Shown: positions 1 through 11,833 of the stretch, in pieces
Layout: every line of letters starts with the position of its first letter
Numbering within the stretch: position 1 is the stretch's first letter
Source of the DNA: Patiria pectinifera
Taxonomy: Eukaryota > Echinodermata > Asteroidea > Valvatida > Asterinidae
Direction: 5' to 3'
Assembly: GCA_029964075.1 (NCBI GenBank)
Contig: CM057147.1
Span: 21,783,513-21,847,512, forward strand
Length of the DNA: 64,000 bases
Translations under genes and position numbers: made by a program
The notes under the pieces: generated by a model
The model's database searches: none
What the model saw: only the letters and a program-made list of their open reading frames with translations
Told to the model about the DNA's origin: nothing

Positions 1-243
1 TGTTTCCTCCTTCATCTTACTGTTCATATTTTGCCACTTCTTCTGTAAGTCAGCTACATCTCGACGTACGGAGGGAAACTGGGCATTCAGGGAGTCCGCA
101 ATTTCCTGCCAGGCATTATGCTTTCCCTGGGAGGTTATTTTAGACGAGAACTTGGGTCTCAGAATATTCTGACGTTTCTCCCACTCACTCAGGAGAAGTA
201 ATTTCTCTTTCTCGGAAAAATTGGGCTTTCGTACTTTCGCCAT
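1..243 (-). CDS. Myb/SANT-like DNA-binding domain protein, 3' part cut by window edge
   Basis: Starts at the ATG at 243-241 and stays open to the window edge (81 codons seen). The reading begins MAKVRKPNFSEKEKLLLLSE and continues with WEKRQNIL, a TSQGKHNAWQEIAD segment and DLQKKWQNM. The spaced tryptophans and the KHNAW..I....N pattern are those of the Myb/SANT-like (Myb_DNA-bind_5 / MSANTD, NAIF1-like) trihelix domain. This family binds DNA and is commonly the second ORF of PIF/Harbinger transposons, where it works with the DDE transposase. A Harbinger-like terminus lies at about 688, so I infer a transposon ORF rather than a host gene. The DDE transposase, if present, would lie left of the window. 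A host NAIF1/MSANTD-type gene remains possible. Confidence 0.75.
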   Translation of the reverse strand, partial: MAKVRKPNFSEKEKLLLLSEWEKRQNILRPKFSSKITSQGKHNAWQEIADSLNAQFPSVRRDVADLQKKWQNMNSKMKEET

Positions 244-688
244 TGTTGTTACTTTGTAATCGATTAATGCATACAACAAACACAACGTGAAAGTGTGTGT
301 TGAACGCGCGCGTGTCAGGAGACGCGGGCGCGCACGCGTCTGTCATTTGATCACCTGTTGATTGCAAGAGTTTCCAGTAAATCTTTGTATTTCTTGTTTA
401 TTATTTTATGTACTCACCTACAATCAATCAACGCTTCTGACAAGTGGGTAATTGATTGATTGCGTTGTTGTCTTGGCAACAGTTGTTGACGTATGTGCTG
501 TGCGCATGAGCAAACGGAATACTTTCAGTTAGTTATTTCCTTAAACTTAAGCGGGGTGCTAACCTAAGCGGGGTACTTAGATGTTTTGTGAATAGGTAGT
601 TAAGCACCCAACTTAAGTTAGCGGGGTGCTTAAGACTTAAGTGCAAACTTAAGTACCCCACTAAGATAAGTTTTGTGAATACGGCCCC
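1..688 (-). mobile_element. Right end of a Harbinger-like DNA transposon (runs off the window)
   Basis: The inner part encodes a Myb/SANT-like protein. From about 530 to 688 there is subterminal sequence with several copies of a motif like GGGGTGCTTAAG in both orientations. It ends in GTGAATACGGCCCC, whose reverse complement GGGGCCGTATTCAC resembles Harbinger-type termini. The other end is outside the window, so the target duplication cannot be checked. Confidence 0.5.
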
Positions 689-699
689 TGTTCTGTAAA

Positions 700-1635
700 C
701 CAATACTCCAATACAGTAAAATGCCATTTCAATATATTTTCAAAGAGGCAAATTGTTTTTAATTAATCAATGTTCGCAGCAGCGTTAATCCTTCATCATT
801 GCCTTCAGTATTATTCCCATGAAATATTCACATCCAACTCAAAATTTCAAAGTTAAGCTTCAGACATAATAGAGTAGACTAAGTATGAAAGGACTATAAA
901 TATTACCATATCGGGCCGTCAGGACACATGCTATGAATCACCGATAACATATGTGTACGAGTAAAAACTGTTCTAAATCACTTGAGTACTATATTATTGG
1001 AACATTTCCCGAGCTTTCTTATTTAAAAGAATTAAATTCACATTTTACTGGTATTTTTAACAGTTCTTGATAGTCATGAAAACACAGAGTAAAATATCTT
1101 TGGTAAGAAAGTTGGCACAACATCCATATGTCACAAGAATAATAGATTGCCATTTTTATGTTTCAAAGTAGGCCTATATCATGTTTAAATGAAATTAATA
1201 GAGAACAGTTTCCAAATTACATTTTGATGAAACACTGAGGCACACAGAGTATGGTGGCATTAATGTTTAATTTTTTTTTTTTGCAGTTACTTTAACCCTT
1301 CATTGCCCAAGGTATTATTCCAATGAAATTTTCAAATCCATTTGCAAAGTTAAGCTGGTGAGTACAGAATATTGATTCCGACACATTAGAGTTGTATATG
1401 ACTTGAAGCTTTGCATGGCGAATGAGATAAAATAGAGCATTTTTTTGGGTAACACCATATGGAAAGAAATCTCTTCTTGGAAGAAGTGTGGTTCTGAAAA
1501 GAACCGGTTGGTTGAGTGTATAACTCGACATTTCGGACAGTGTGCTCTGTCCATCCTCACGAGGGTGAGTGATGAGATGTGAGTGATGAGTTCTTGGAAG
1601 AGTTTGAGAGCATCACTATCGAGGCTGCAGACTTA
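700..1635. other. AT-rich stretch with no gene or repeat recognised
   Basis: Only short ORFs without domain signatures. No tRNA, SINE head or terminal inverted repeat seen. Confidence 0.6.
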
Positions 1636-1639
1636 AAAC

Positions 1640-2660
1640 AAGACGTACAGCTACGCTAAGTGGACAACTCTTTCTTAGTGTGGCCGCATGGCACAGAACA
1701 ACTCCACACCTTCCTTGACCATATCAACCAGCAACACCCCCCTCATCGAGTTCACCACGGAACAAGAGCAGAACAACACCTTAGCCTTCGTCGATGTCCA
1801 AGTCACCTGGGAAGAGGACGGCTCCATCTATCTCCCACACAATTCACTGCAAGCCAACGCACACCGACTGATACCTACACAAGACATCCTTCCACCACCC
1901 ACGCTTCAAGTCAGCAACACCCTCCTCCGCCGAGCCTACAACACCTGTCAAGCCCATCTCAAGCAAGAGCTCCATCACATTAAGACATCCCTCAAGTTCA
2001 ACGGCTACAAGAACATCAGCACCGACACTTTTGTAGTGTGGTCACCCTACCCTACATCGGCCACATCTCCCACAAGCTACGAGTCTTCAGGCAAGCCAAC
2101 ATCAAGGTCTATCACACAGCTCCACACAAGATACAAGCTCAACTACAGACACACAAGGACAAACAAGACCTGAATACCATGGCAGGAGGCTACAGTATAC
2201 CATGTGAATGCGGCAATGTTTACATCGGAGAGACAGGACGTGACCTCAAGACAAGAATCAAGGAACATCAAGCACATGGCAGGAAAGGAGAAATCGACAA
2301 GTCAGCCATCATCAAGCACTCACGCGAGCAAGATCATCGCATCCATTGGGACCAAGCCCGCATCATCGCTCCAGCCACCCACTGGCACCCAAGACGCATC
2401 AGAGAAGCCATCGAAATTTACTGAAACAACACAGTCACTCAAGACATCGGATTCCACATCAAAGACATCTGGGCACAACTCATCAAGCAGCATGCATCCA
2501 ACAAAGCTCAGCACACCAGCAACCAGCAGCATGCAACCAACAACACCTCAGCGCATCCAGCATCCTACATCCGGCACACTCCGGCGCACAAGCATCCAGT
2601 CACACCCCACTGCACACGCACAGCCATAAAACCTCCTCCATCATCCACATCTCATCAATC
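1640..2660 (+). mobile_element. Penelope-like retroelement, 5'-truncated copy 1 (end of RT + GIY-YIG)
   Basis: The copy begins just at the reverse-transcriptase catalytic motif C region (VDN-SFLVWPHG, where the family has YVDDTF.VWPHG). It continues with FLDHINQQHP and an IEFT.EQ.NN.LAF.DVQV segment. The C-terminal GIY-YIG endonuclease domain follows at about 2185-2424: IPCECGNVYIGETGRDLKTR, KEHQAHGRKGEIDKSAI, then RRIREAIEIY. RT joined to a C-terminal GIY-YIG nuclease is the hallmark of Penelope-like elements. The pieces lie in more than one reading frame, so the copy is dead, but the GIY-YIG part is open and well conserved, suggesting a fairly recent insertion. The 3' border is uncertain (about 2660-2780). 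Confidence 0.85.
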
Positions 2661-3980
2661 ACCCTCCTGAGGAACGGAGTGCTGCGTACACAAATTGTGG
2701 CAGTAGCATACTGTTGGAGGTGCGCAATCACTTCATGGTGACATGGCCGTTTTTATTAAAGTCTGGGGATGTGTTCTCAAAGGTAGATGATAGCGCCCTC
2801 ATATGCCCAGTTTATCCCATGGGTGCATCCATCTTTTTTGTGTGTGTTTATATCTCATTAAAGTGGTCCTCTTGTTCAATAAGTCTTGCATTTGGCTGTG
2901 ATTCATTCGTGTGGCGTCTCCCGTTAACTACTATAGTAGTTATGGTGGCGTGGTGGCAGCATGTTGTTTTAATAATTTATTATTTGTTATTTTGTTATTT
3001 ATATTTATTTTGATTATTTGTATTATTTGTTGATTAATTTAATATTTTTCCTTACTCAGTTTCTCATTATTGTTATTTATTTATAGACTCATTGTCCATT
3101 TTGTATAATAATCAGCAATATTGAAATTGTAAATGTTTTATATGAATGCATGAATGAATTAATGAATGATGAACAGGTACAGCCGACAAACACTGTCGAC
3201 TCAACAAAGAAATAACCATGATCGAACTCATGCTGGGTCAATTACTGCCCAATCATCTCAAGAAACACAATTGTTAAGAACTGCACATCTACCTCCAGTA
3301 TTTGGCAGTCAATCCCATTACACTTCGGTTTCCAGTACTTAAAAGGTCTTGAATGGTAAAACTGACAATCACTCATAAAGCTTTAAGCCATCACACTCAT
3401 AAAGCTGATGCTGCAAAGCCTTCAACAATTGAGGGAAACAAACCAGGCCAATTTCAAGACCAAGCAAGACCAAGCTATTGAACAAATCAAGGGGCATCTC
3501 ATCAAATATCAAGACATCGAGACGGGTCTCAAGATTTTCCACCTCTCCCTAAGCAGGAAACCACCAATGAAAGGACAAAAGAGAAAACGGTGAAACAATC
3601 AGCGGGTCAACAAAGACACAAACGGCTCTTTTCAGAGCCACTACATCTTCAAAAAAGAGACTCAATCCGTGTCTTAATCTAATCCGTAACATATGACCGC
3701 AAGTAGAAACTGACCAAAACCTACCGGGCAAATAAAAACATAGCTCAAACTACAAGCTATACTCGCCACAACTCACAACTCCACTGAGTAAATAAAACCC
3801 AATCCCGAGCTTATTTGGCCACAAACAAAAACAATGAACACGTTATATTCAACGTATCGTAAGCTATCCATCTCCACATCAGAGAAAACAGCCCTGAGTA
3901 AAGGTTTAAACTTTGTTCCCAGTCCGGCCAAACCCACCCAATGCTCACTCACTGAAAATATTAACCACTACCAAAGACGA
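2660..3980. other. AT-rich sequence between Penelope and gypsy remnants
   Basis: Long T/A tracts (about 2970-3080) and short ORFs only. The part from about 3180 may be the decayed 5' section of the following LTR element, but I see no diagnostic gag or protease motif. Confidence 0.4.
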
Positions 3981-4382
3981 ATAAGAATTGCATACCTCAT
4001 GCAAAACAAACCTCTACAAAGACCATTCAAACCTTTGTGAGGAACTTTCCAAAGTGTTCTTCCTATTGAAAGAACGAGATACAGTCACTACAAGCACGGC
4101 CACTACGTACAGTTTAACCAAGAAGAATTGTGATTTCATATGGGACGAGGAGTGTGACAGCTCTTTCAACACCCTCAAGACAGGATTGCAGGAGGCCCCT
4201 ATCCTGGGTAACTCTAAACTGGAGAGCCAATACATACTCAATTCCGATGCCAGTGGGGATGGGATCAGTGCAGTTCTCTCGCAAGTTTAGGAAGGGAAAG
4301 AAAGAGTTATCACCTATGCAAGTCTGGCATTGTCCAAACCAGGTGCCTACCTATGTTGCCCAATACCTACATGTTCCACAAC

Positions 4383-4548
4383 CCTAACCCTAGAAGCATC
4401 TACATGTAACCCTAAGAATCTAACCCTAATAAGCATCTAACCCTAAGCATCTAACCCTAAGCATCTAACCCTAAGCATCTAACCCTAACCTAAACCTAAC
4501 CATCTAACCGTAACCATCTAAACCTAACCCTAACCCTAAGCCTGACCC
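4383..4548. repeat. Interstitial telomere-like array (CCCTAA-type, 14-bp higher-order unit)
   Basis: Contains CCCTAACCCTA motifs and a tandem run of a 14-bp unit, CATCTAACCCTAAG, with about five copies between 4432 and 4500. It decays into TAACCCTAACCCTAAG at the right end. CCCTAA is the complement of the TTAGGG telomere repeat of animals. The array sits inside a gypsy fossil between two RNase H-coding pieces, so it is interstitial and not a chromosome end. Confidence 0.85.
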
Positions 4549-5506
4549 TGAGGATTTTGGGGAACATATATAGGTATTGGGGAACAGGTATTGGGGAACA
4601 TCGGGTAGACCCTGAGTAACAAGGCGTAAATTGCTGGCTGTTGTCCACTTCCTCAAGCATTGCAAGCAACACCTCTATGGGTGTAAGATTATAATCCGGA
4701 TGGTTCATGGCTCGATCCCTATCATCGCTCACAAACTTCTGTAATCCAGAAGGGCAGTTACCATGATGGTTATGACTACACCATCATCTACCTGGGAAGA
4801 AGTATGAAAATGCTTTTCTGTATCCGAGTCACCTGTAGAAGAAGCCATGCTAGCGGGATCTATGCAGAGCCGATCAAAGCAAGCGGACGCCCAACTAAAG
4901 ACTACACCATAACCTGGGTTCTGAAGGAGAAAAACGCAGCAGTCGACCATACCAGAGTGCTGTATCAATAAATGGTCCAGCATCAAAAACTTACCGGTCC
5001 AACTGGGACCGGTTTGAGTGAGCTGGGGCCAGACATCGACCTTGAGAAGACATTGAGCTGGAATGCTACCCAGGTGACAAAAACGTTCATCGTCACCAGA
5101 TTTTCAGTCCGGCATAGCAACCAAGATCAGAAAAGGATGTGGATGTTTGACATCATCTTCAATGCCAAGCTTAAGAAAAAATGAACCATTAGGTCCCAAA
5201 TTATGCTTTCTGAGTACTGCTCCCATTAGAGACGTCCCATAATTTAAAAGTGTTATCAAAGTGCTCTAAAATTATTCTTTACTTGTTTGGAAAAGGTTCT
5301 TAAATGTTCTTAAATTGTTATGAAAATGTTCTTAAAGTATTCCCTTAATTAAAGCAAACTAAACTGTAAGACATCTCCAGTACCACAGTTAACAAGAGGT
5401 AACTTTTTATGTTGGCAAAATTGGATTTTTTTTTTAATGTAATTTGTGAGTTATTGTGTTTAAGCTTTCAGGTCGGGATGCCCTGGCTTAATTAAAGAGG
5501 GGCCAT

Positions 5507-5996
5507 TGTAATGCAAATTACATCGCTACGAGTGCTGCTATGAAGCACGTCACGTGATCAGTTGCATAGTGGGCTTTCATTGAGGGAGTACTTGCATGAA
5601 GAGGCGCAGCACATCAGTCTGTTGCTAGTGAGGGCACAGAGCACACAAACAGTTTACCCGATGGTAAGCGTACACTACACTACCCTACGAGTCATACGCT
5701 GCACTGTGTACAGCTGGAGGTCCAGACTGCACCGCCATCAGTGTGACGATTCAACATGCTCATTGGTTGGGCCTGTGAGTACGCATGTATCCATTATTTA
5801 ATGTGTGGCTTGGAATTGCGCTGCATAGCGAGCACTGTATTGACTCAAACTGGGGTCGAAGCACATACTGTGGAGGCATACAATCGAAGCACAAGTCCAT
5901 TTCCTACCCAGGCTGCTAAGGATTCCATCTATCGGTTGCTTTAGCATTACGTTATTAATAAATGTGTTGAATCTAGTAACTGCTGTCATTGTCTCT
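5507..5996 (+). repeat. Candidate 3' LTR of the gypsy fossil
   Basis: Begins TGTAATG right after a purine tract and holds an AATAAA-type polyadenylation signal near its right end (about 5955). Its 5' partner was not found in the window, so the call rests on position and motifs only. The right border is approximate. Confidence 0.4.
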
Positions 5997-5999
5997 TTA

Positions 6000-7960
6000 T
6001 TGCATTGTCCACTGACTGCATTCAGTTTTCTTGCCTATAGATGGGGATATGTTTTCTCTAAACGGTGAAGATTACTGGTGACCAACTTAAAAATACTAGT
6101 TTCCTAATTCATGTAACTGGAGAAACATAGGGAGCAAATTGCTAGTTCATGAATATTTCTCAAGCAAAATAATCAATTGAAATAAATCATGTTATAGCCT
6201 AACATTGTACTGAATCATTTCTAAAAAGTCAAACAAACCCTTTTGAAATACTGTGTACCTCAGTGTTTTATCAAAAGATATTTGGAAACTTTTTTCTCAA
6301 TAATGATTATTCAAATGCTCATGTACGTTTACTGTTTTCAGGCATGCAACTGGGACTTTAGAGGGAAAAAAAACAAGGAAACTCCAAAACCACACAAGAC
6401 TTTGTATGGTATTTTCTATTTGTAATAACATTCACAAAAACTTAAAAACAAGGAAATCAGCAGATCCGAGGAAAACTTGCATGCCTGGGTTTGACTTCTG
6501 TTCAATTTTTTTTTTCTTGATTTTTAGTACCAAAATAAAATGGAAGACAAAGTAAAGTAATAAACTGCTGACAATTATTTAAATTCGACCATTACTGTTA
6601 AGTAGACTTTAACATTTATCTTTCGTTTGATCAGTCACAGACAGTCAAAATTTCACTTCTTTTCCCCTGCCATGCCTTTTACACAGGCTAGTCACCAACA
6701 GTCAGATTTTGTATATAGGCACTGTGACAGTCCATTCCATCAACAGACAAAAGCAGGAGATTGAAAGGTGTTCAAGTCACAGTTGGCTTGCTTATCAATA
6801 TACTACAGTAAAGGCATAGCCGTATCAAGTTAAATAAACAGTCAGAGCCAGTCAATCCTGCTTTATGAAAACAGGGAGCACTAAACTGTTAAAAACAGTC
6901 ACTTAATCTCTTTTGACTGCTGGGCTGGACTTGCTGAAATTGCCCCCCCCCCCTCAGAGAGGGAGGGTTCACTGAGCATTTGTTTATAAAATATCATGCC
7001 ATTCTAAAATGTATTTTTTTAAATCAGAAATTATGATTTGTTTTTGACATTTATGCCCTCGCACTTACTACGTGGACAAGCACAAAGTTTCGACTTGAGT
7101 AGGCCTACTTGAGGCAACACTTACACTCAATTAATAAGCTAGTGAAAACAGCATAATCCTTCTTACATGTAGTTGGGTTTGCCTTCTCTGACCCCAAATT
7201 CTTTAGAAAATAAAGAAAAGTCAAATGACACCAACAAAATGCTCATCAAAAAGTAATCAACAATAAAAAGTAACACAAATTTGAAGTTAAAAAAAAAAAT
7301 TGAAAATGTTGAACGTATTGAAAAGTAGAATTAATGTTTTTAACAAGTATCATAGATTTAAAAGTGTTGCCATGCTGAGTCACAAAGTCATTGTTTAGGA
7401 AAGGGGGAGGGGTCTTCGGGCGGAGGGGGTTCATAGTCTTGTTTTTTCTTTTTGTTCCAAACAATTTCTATTTCAAGAGCTTTGGTGAACATGTTTTTCA
7501 AAGGAAGTGACAAAATTAAGTGGTTACTCACCATATGCATGCATGTGCATTACTTGCGTGGCCGTCCACATAAAAGACAACTGGTGCCAATGGTTTGGCT
7601 TTGCATGGTTTACCTAATGTGGGTGATGACCTGCTTGCAACAGCAATACTAGCATCCAGTACAATTAATTGAAATAAAACAACGTAAAGGGCTGTGGCTT
7701 TCAGTGTGAACTTTTACCCAATTTTCTTTATGACTAAACAAATTAGCTAGGGATTACTTTGGATACATCTTAACCTAAAAAACCTTATGAACTAGACCTT
7801 CAATCCAGCCATTGACTTGAAGTTGAAGGCAACTAACATAGGTAAGGCCTAGAATTGTGTGTCTAGAATGGGAGTGTACATGGCTGGCGAGGGTTGATGC
7901 ATGGCAGCTTTGATGGGAACAACATTTTGCACATATGACAGTATCGGTAAAGGGATGTAA
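6000..7960. other. No gene seen
   Basis: AT-rich intergenic DNA with a poly-C run near 6945 and a poly-A run near 7290. Short ORFs lack domain features. Confidence 0.6.
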
Positions 7961-7964
7961 TTAT

Positions 7965-8310
7965 GGCAAGTGATGGCAATAGGCCTAGAGACATTAGACA
8001 ACATGGCAAGAATTATCACTTTAGGCAAGAATTGATTGGCACTTAAGGCGAGAATTGGCACTTGAGGCAAGACTTTTTAGCACTTTGGACAAGAGATGGC
8101 ACTGGAGGCAAGAGATAGCACTTGAGGCAAGAGATGGCACTTGAGGCAAGAGATGGCACTTTAGACAAGGATTGGCACTTTAGGTAAGAATTAATTGGCA
8201 CTTTAGGCAAGAAATAGTTGGCACTTTAGGTAAGAATTAATTGGCACTTTAGGCAAATATTGGCACTTTAGGCAAGAAAGGTGGCAGGCAAGAAAGGACA
8301 ATTAACATAA
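7965..8310 (+). repeat. Minisatellite, about 19-bp unit
   Basis: Imperfect tandem copies of a unit like GGCACTTTAGGCAAGAAT and its variant GGCACTTGAGGCAAGAGAT run for about 350 bp. The two variants are grouped: the TTGAGG form in the middle and the TTTAGG form at both sides. Confidence 0.85.
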
Positions 8311-8419
8311 GGCAAGAAAGGGCAACTTTTATTCACTATAGAATGTCAAGTGAGTACATGTACATGAATGTTACTTACAGAGCTGAGTTTTGAGGACAGA
8401 CACCCACAGACAAGCTAAA

Positions 8420-9500
8420 AGGGGAACTAGATGTTAACTATTGGTGGAGGGAGTATTAGAGGCCTGTGGAATATTGAGATGCTAGCACAGCAAAGGACTC
8501 CAGATATCACTGATGATGGAACTGATGTCCTGCAGAAAAATCCTGTGCCAAACTTCCAAGGCCTTTCAGACTCGGCAAGGATTGTGGTACTCAATACTTA
8601 TGATGAGGTGCTACCGATCGGTAAAATGCTGAATTATCAAAAATTTCCTGCAATCTCCTCAAAGAACCATGCGCTTTGTGTTCATGGAGTCCAGCGCTAA
8701 GATCCTCACCAATGTACCCAATGCAGACCTTTCTGTATTCACAGGTGTTACATCAGGTTAGGTCTCAGAGTCTTACTCATCCTTGTAGGCTTTTGCAGAT
8801 CATGTTAGGCATGGAAAACCTAGATGCCAGTGTCATTCAGGAAGGACTAAATGCAATAAGAGCTGCCTATGAAGGGAAGTGTAATGGACAAGATGAACCT
8901 GATGGGTAGACCTTGAGTATACGAAACACTTCAGTCAGTGAAAGACTTCGGATCAAGTGTCTCAACTTGATGTACCCCAAATCAGTTGTGTTGGATTGTT
9001 GCCTTGACATAGCAAAGTTGTCGCAGGAAAGGATTGTGGTCAACGATGAAGGATTGCCAGACAAGGGTGCCAATGACAGATGAATAGATCCCAGGGCACT
9101 GGACAGATTGATTGTGGAGATGCCTATCAATGTGTGTGGCTCTCTGATAGACAAAAGGGCTGAGGATACTGCCAGAATGCCTGGCGGCCTCAATATCCAG
9201 GAAGAAGATTCGATCCAAGGTGAGCCAGATGCTGCTGTGTGTGAACCAGCTGAAGTGTCTCAGGAACTGCTGGAGGTACTGTGCTGTGTGATAAAACGAT
9301 GAAAGTGTCATCCACAAACTGAAGATAACTGTTGCTCTCAATTCCACGAAAGCTGTACAGAACTATATGATGATATTGGCCAGAACTGGAGAAAGGGTTA
9401 ATCCTGTGGAAGTTCCAGCTGACTGCTTGAAAAATTGACCTGTCCACTGGATGAAGGACGGCAGGATGTAGATGGGTAGGAGATCACAAACCTAATCCGG
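8420..9500 (-). mobile_element. Penelope-like retroelement copy 2, minus strand, left arm of an inverted pair
   Basis: Read on the minus strand from about 9460, it has an RT motif C block (LQFVDDTFIVL). It then has FFLDIEA, VYQRATHIDRHLH and NPFLRQLCYVKATIQHN, the thumb/C-terminal RT signature of Penelope elements. At about 8600-8740 a GIY-YIG-like block follows (CEYRKVCIGYIGEDL, HEHKAHGSLRRLQEI). The order RT then GIY-YIG is that of an intact element, but the reading frame is interrupted. It pairs base for base over long stretches with the plus-strand copy at 10000-10990. Confidence 0.75.
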
Positions 9501-9652
9501 AGAGAGGGTTTCACACTCACACAGCTTGTCTTCATGAAGGTTTCCTGACCGAGACCTTGAGACATGCCTCACCCATGGGATTGGTGATGAATACCTGGAG
9601 TCTCCACTGAAGCTGCACATGGCTTTGTTGGGATCACGAGTGAAGGTGTTCG

Positions 9653-9845
9653 CAGCAGCAGCAGCAGCAGCAGCGCAGCAGCGCAGCAGCGCAGCAGCGC
9701 AGCAGCAGCAGCGCAGGTGATGGTGGTGGGGTGAGGGTGGTGAGGGTGAGGGTGGTGAGGGTGAGGGGGGTGAGGGTGGTGAGGGTGAGGGGGGTGGTGG
9801 CGGCCGCCGGTGGTGGGGGTGGTGATGGTGGGGGTGATGATCCCA
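9653..9845 (+). repeat. Compound microsatellite/minisatellite: (CAG)n then (GTGAGG)n
   Basis: A run of GCAGCAGCAG and GCAGCAGC units from about 9653 to 9715 is followed by GGTGAGGGT-type units to about 9845. It lies in the centre of the palindrome formed by two Penelope-like copies. The proline- and alanine-rich ORFs read across it are artefacts of the repeat. Confidence 0.9.
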
Positions 9846-9999
9846 ATGACACCATGATCGCAACCTCACAGTGTTCCCAACGACACCATGGTCAACCCCG
9901 ATGAAGGCTACCAGATATTCACTGCCATCCCCACAGGCTACTCATGCCTCGGTGCCAAGGGGGACTCCGACTTGACTACGCCCTGCAGAAATATGAAGC

Positions 10000-10990
10000 C
10001 CCACACTCCAAACCAGGTTCATGATCTCCGACCCACCTACATCCTGCTGTCTTTCTTCCAATGAACAGCCAATTGTCCAAGCAGCCTTCTGGAACTTCCA
10101 CAGGATCAACTCTATCCCCAGTTTTAGTCAATGCCTTCATATAGGAGTACTGCCTTCGTAGATCTGAGACCAAGAGTTTGTCTTCAGTACACGGATGAGA
10201 CTCTCTTCGCTTCATCATACAGCATGGGACCTCCAGCAGGTCCCGAAAGACTTCAACTGGATTTACAGCAGCATCTGGCGCAGTGAGGATCAGGCGCCTT
10301 GAATCTCATCCCCGGATGCTAAGGTCTCAAAACAGTCTGACAACACCCTCAACCCCTGAGTCTATTAGAGATGACCAACAGACACTGACTGGCAACATCG
10401 ACAACCAATCCTTCCTGCACCCGGAAATCCAAACACCAGTCAACGAGCAACCTTGTCCGGGAAGCCTGCATCGGCAACCACAACCCTGGCCGGCAACAAC
10501 TTTACCATGTCAAGACAGCACTACAACACAACAGATTCAAGGCTCATCCAGTCAAGACGCAAGATCCAAAGTCTTTCACCTACCAAAGGGTCCCCTACAC
10601 CCAAGGTCGAACCCACTAGGCTCACCCCGCCTATTACACAGCCCAACACAGGCAGTTCTCATCACATCCAGTACTTCCTAAATGACAAAGGTATCCGGGC
10701 TTTCCACACCCACAAGATCCACAAAAGCCCACAGGACAAGCAAGCCTCCAAGACCGAACCTGATGCATCCCCTGCGAATGCAGAAGGTGTACACTGGGTA
10801 CACCAGCAAGAGAACTCAACGCCAGACAGCACAAACACAGAGCACATGGCAGATGGGGAGAATTACAGGAAATCAGTGAACACCCAGCACTCACCAAAAG
10901 GGACACCATCATCATGAGTATCAAGCAGCTACATCCATGCTCTGTCCGTCTGGCAATGAAGGTCAGCAAACAGACGATAGCTCCGCAAAA
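10000..10990 (+). mobile_element. Penelope-like retroelement copy 3, plus strand, right arm of the inverted pair
   Basis: The 10000-10210 part is the inverted counterpart of 9320-9500: both contain, in opposite orientation, a CCTGTGGAAGTTCCAG block and a GCAGGATGTAG block. The 10280-10560 part matches the RT thumb region of copy 2. About 10670-10960 codes for the connector (FLNDKGIRAFHT) and a degenerate GIY-YIG domain (IPCECRRCTLG, AHGRWGELQEISEHPALTKR). Several frames are used, so the copy is dead. Confidence 0.7.
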
Positions 10991-11833
10991 CTTCAGCATC
11001 ACCATCAGAGACATCTGTTACCCTCTACATGTACGTAGTAGCTCAAACATCCACAGACCTCCAATTCCCTTCCTCCTCCAATTTCGTAGACCTCCTCCTC
11101 CAATGTCTTCTAAGGATGTGACGTTTTATTTTGTAAATGTTTAGCAAACATTTAAAGAACCATCTCAATGTTGAGCCCTTTCACAAAGACTGATGACTGC
11201 CCATTGTGCAGACTAACATGATCGACACAATAAATAATAAATGAGTAACATAATAAAAAGAGGGCTGTCATTGAAATCAATAAAAAGATGAGCACGTAGC
11301 CTGAAAGTAATCTAATACTGCAGTTCTCCTTAGCTTTTAGCAAATTGAATAGGTTTGAAAACATTGCTAATTATTTTTTGCTATGCATGCTCAACTCAAA
11401 GGAAAATAGCGGAAATAGGTTCCTGTTTTTAAAATTTGAATTTTGTTAAAACTTTTGTTAAAATAAGATTTAGAATTTTGTTTATTGTTTTAAATGTTTA
11501 AATGTGTAAATGTCACATCCATAATTTCCTCACTCCACCAATACATAGTTCCCCTTTTGCCTGTGGATTTCAGTTTAATGTTTACACTCAGCCTGCAGAG
11601 GACAAAAATACTTTTTGATATCAGATTTCATATATTTATTGAATTTGTTAAAAGCACAAGTAACTTAATGTGCACAGTTTAACTGGCTAAATAAATTTAT
11701 GATACATCTTTTGTCAAAGTGGATTTTTGTTAATTTTCACTTACTGCTTCTTATTGTTTCAGCTTCTTTTCAAAAAATTCAGTGTACCCACTGACACCCT
11801 ATAGTGAACATAGTTAAACAGTACAACTGCCAA
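10990..11833. other. AT-rich intergenic stretch
   Basis: No gene, tRNA or inverted termini recognised. Confidence 0.5.

Larger units (their letters stand above)
3980..6000 (+). mobile_element. Ty3/gypsy-type LTR retrotransposon fossil (pol remnant plus candidate 3' LTR)
   Basis: Pieces of the RT-RNase H junction and RNase H are recognisable at about 4100-4310 (FIWDEECDSSFNTLK, APILGNSKLE, LNSDASGDGISAVLSQV) and about 4620-4735 (LLAVVHFLKHCKQHLYG, the family's ELLAVV..L.HF..YLYG block). A purine tract (AAAGAGGGG, 5494-5502) is followed by TGTAATG at 5507, as expected at a polypurine tract / 3' LTR border. The element is clearly broken and old, with many breaks. Gag, protease and integrase are not recognised. 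A telomere-like repeat block lies inside it. Confidence 0.6.

Noticed and set aside
4383-4548. Chromosome end
   Set aside because: The repeats are degenerate, short and followed by about 60 kb of genic sequence.
4972-5184. 70-codon ORF (GPTGTGLSELGPDIDLEK)
   Set aside because: No recognisable domain and short; it lies inside the region of the LTR-element fossil, so no separate gene is claimed.
7965-8310. CRISPR-like array
   Set aside because: The repeats are directly tandem without unique spacers, and the genome is eukaryotic.
9492-9869. Proline- and alanine-rich minus-strand ORFs
   Set aside because: They are translations of the CAG and GTGAGG repeat block.
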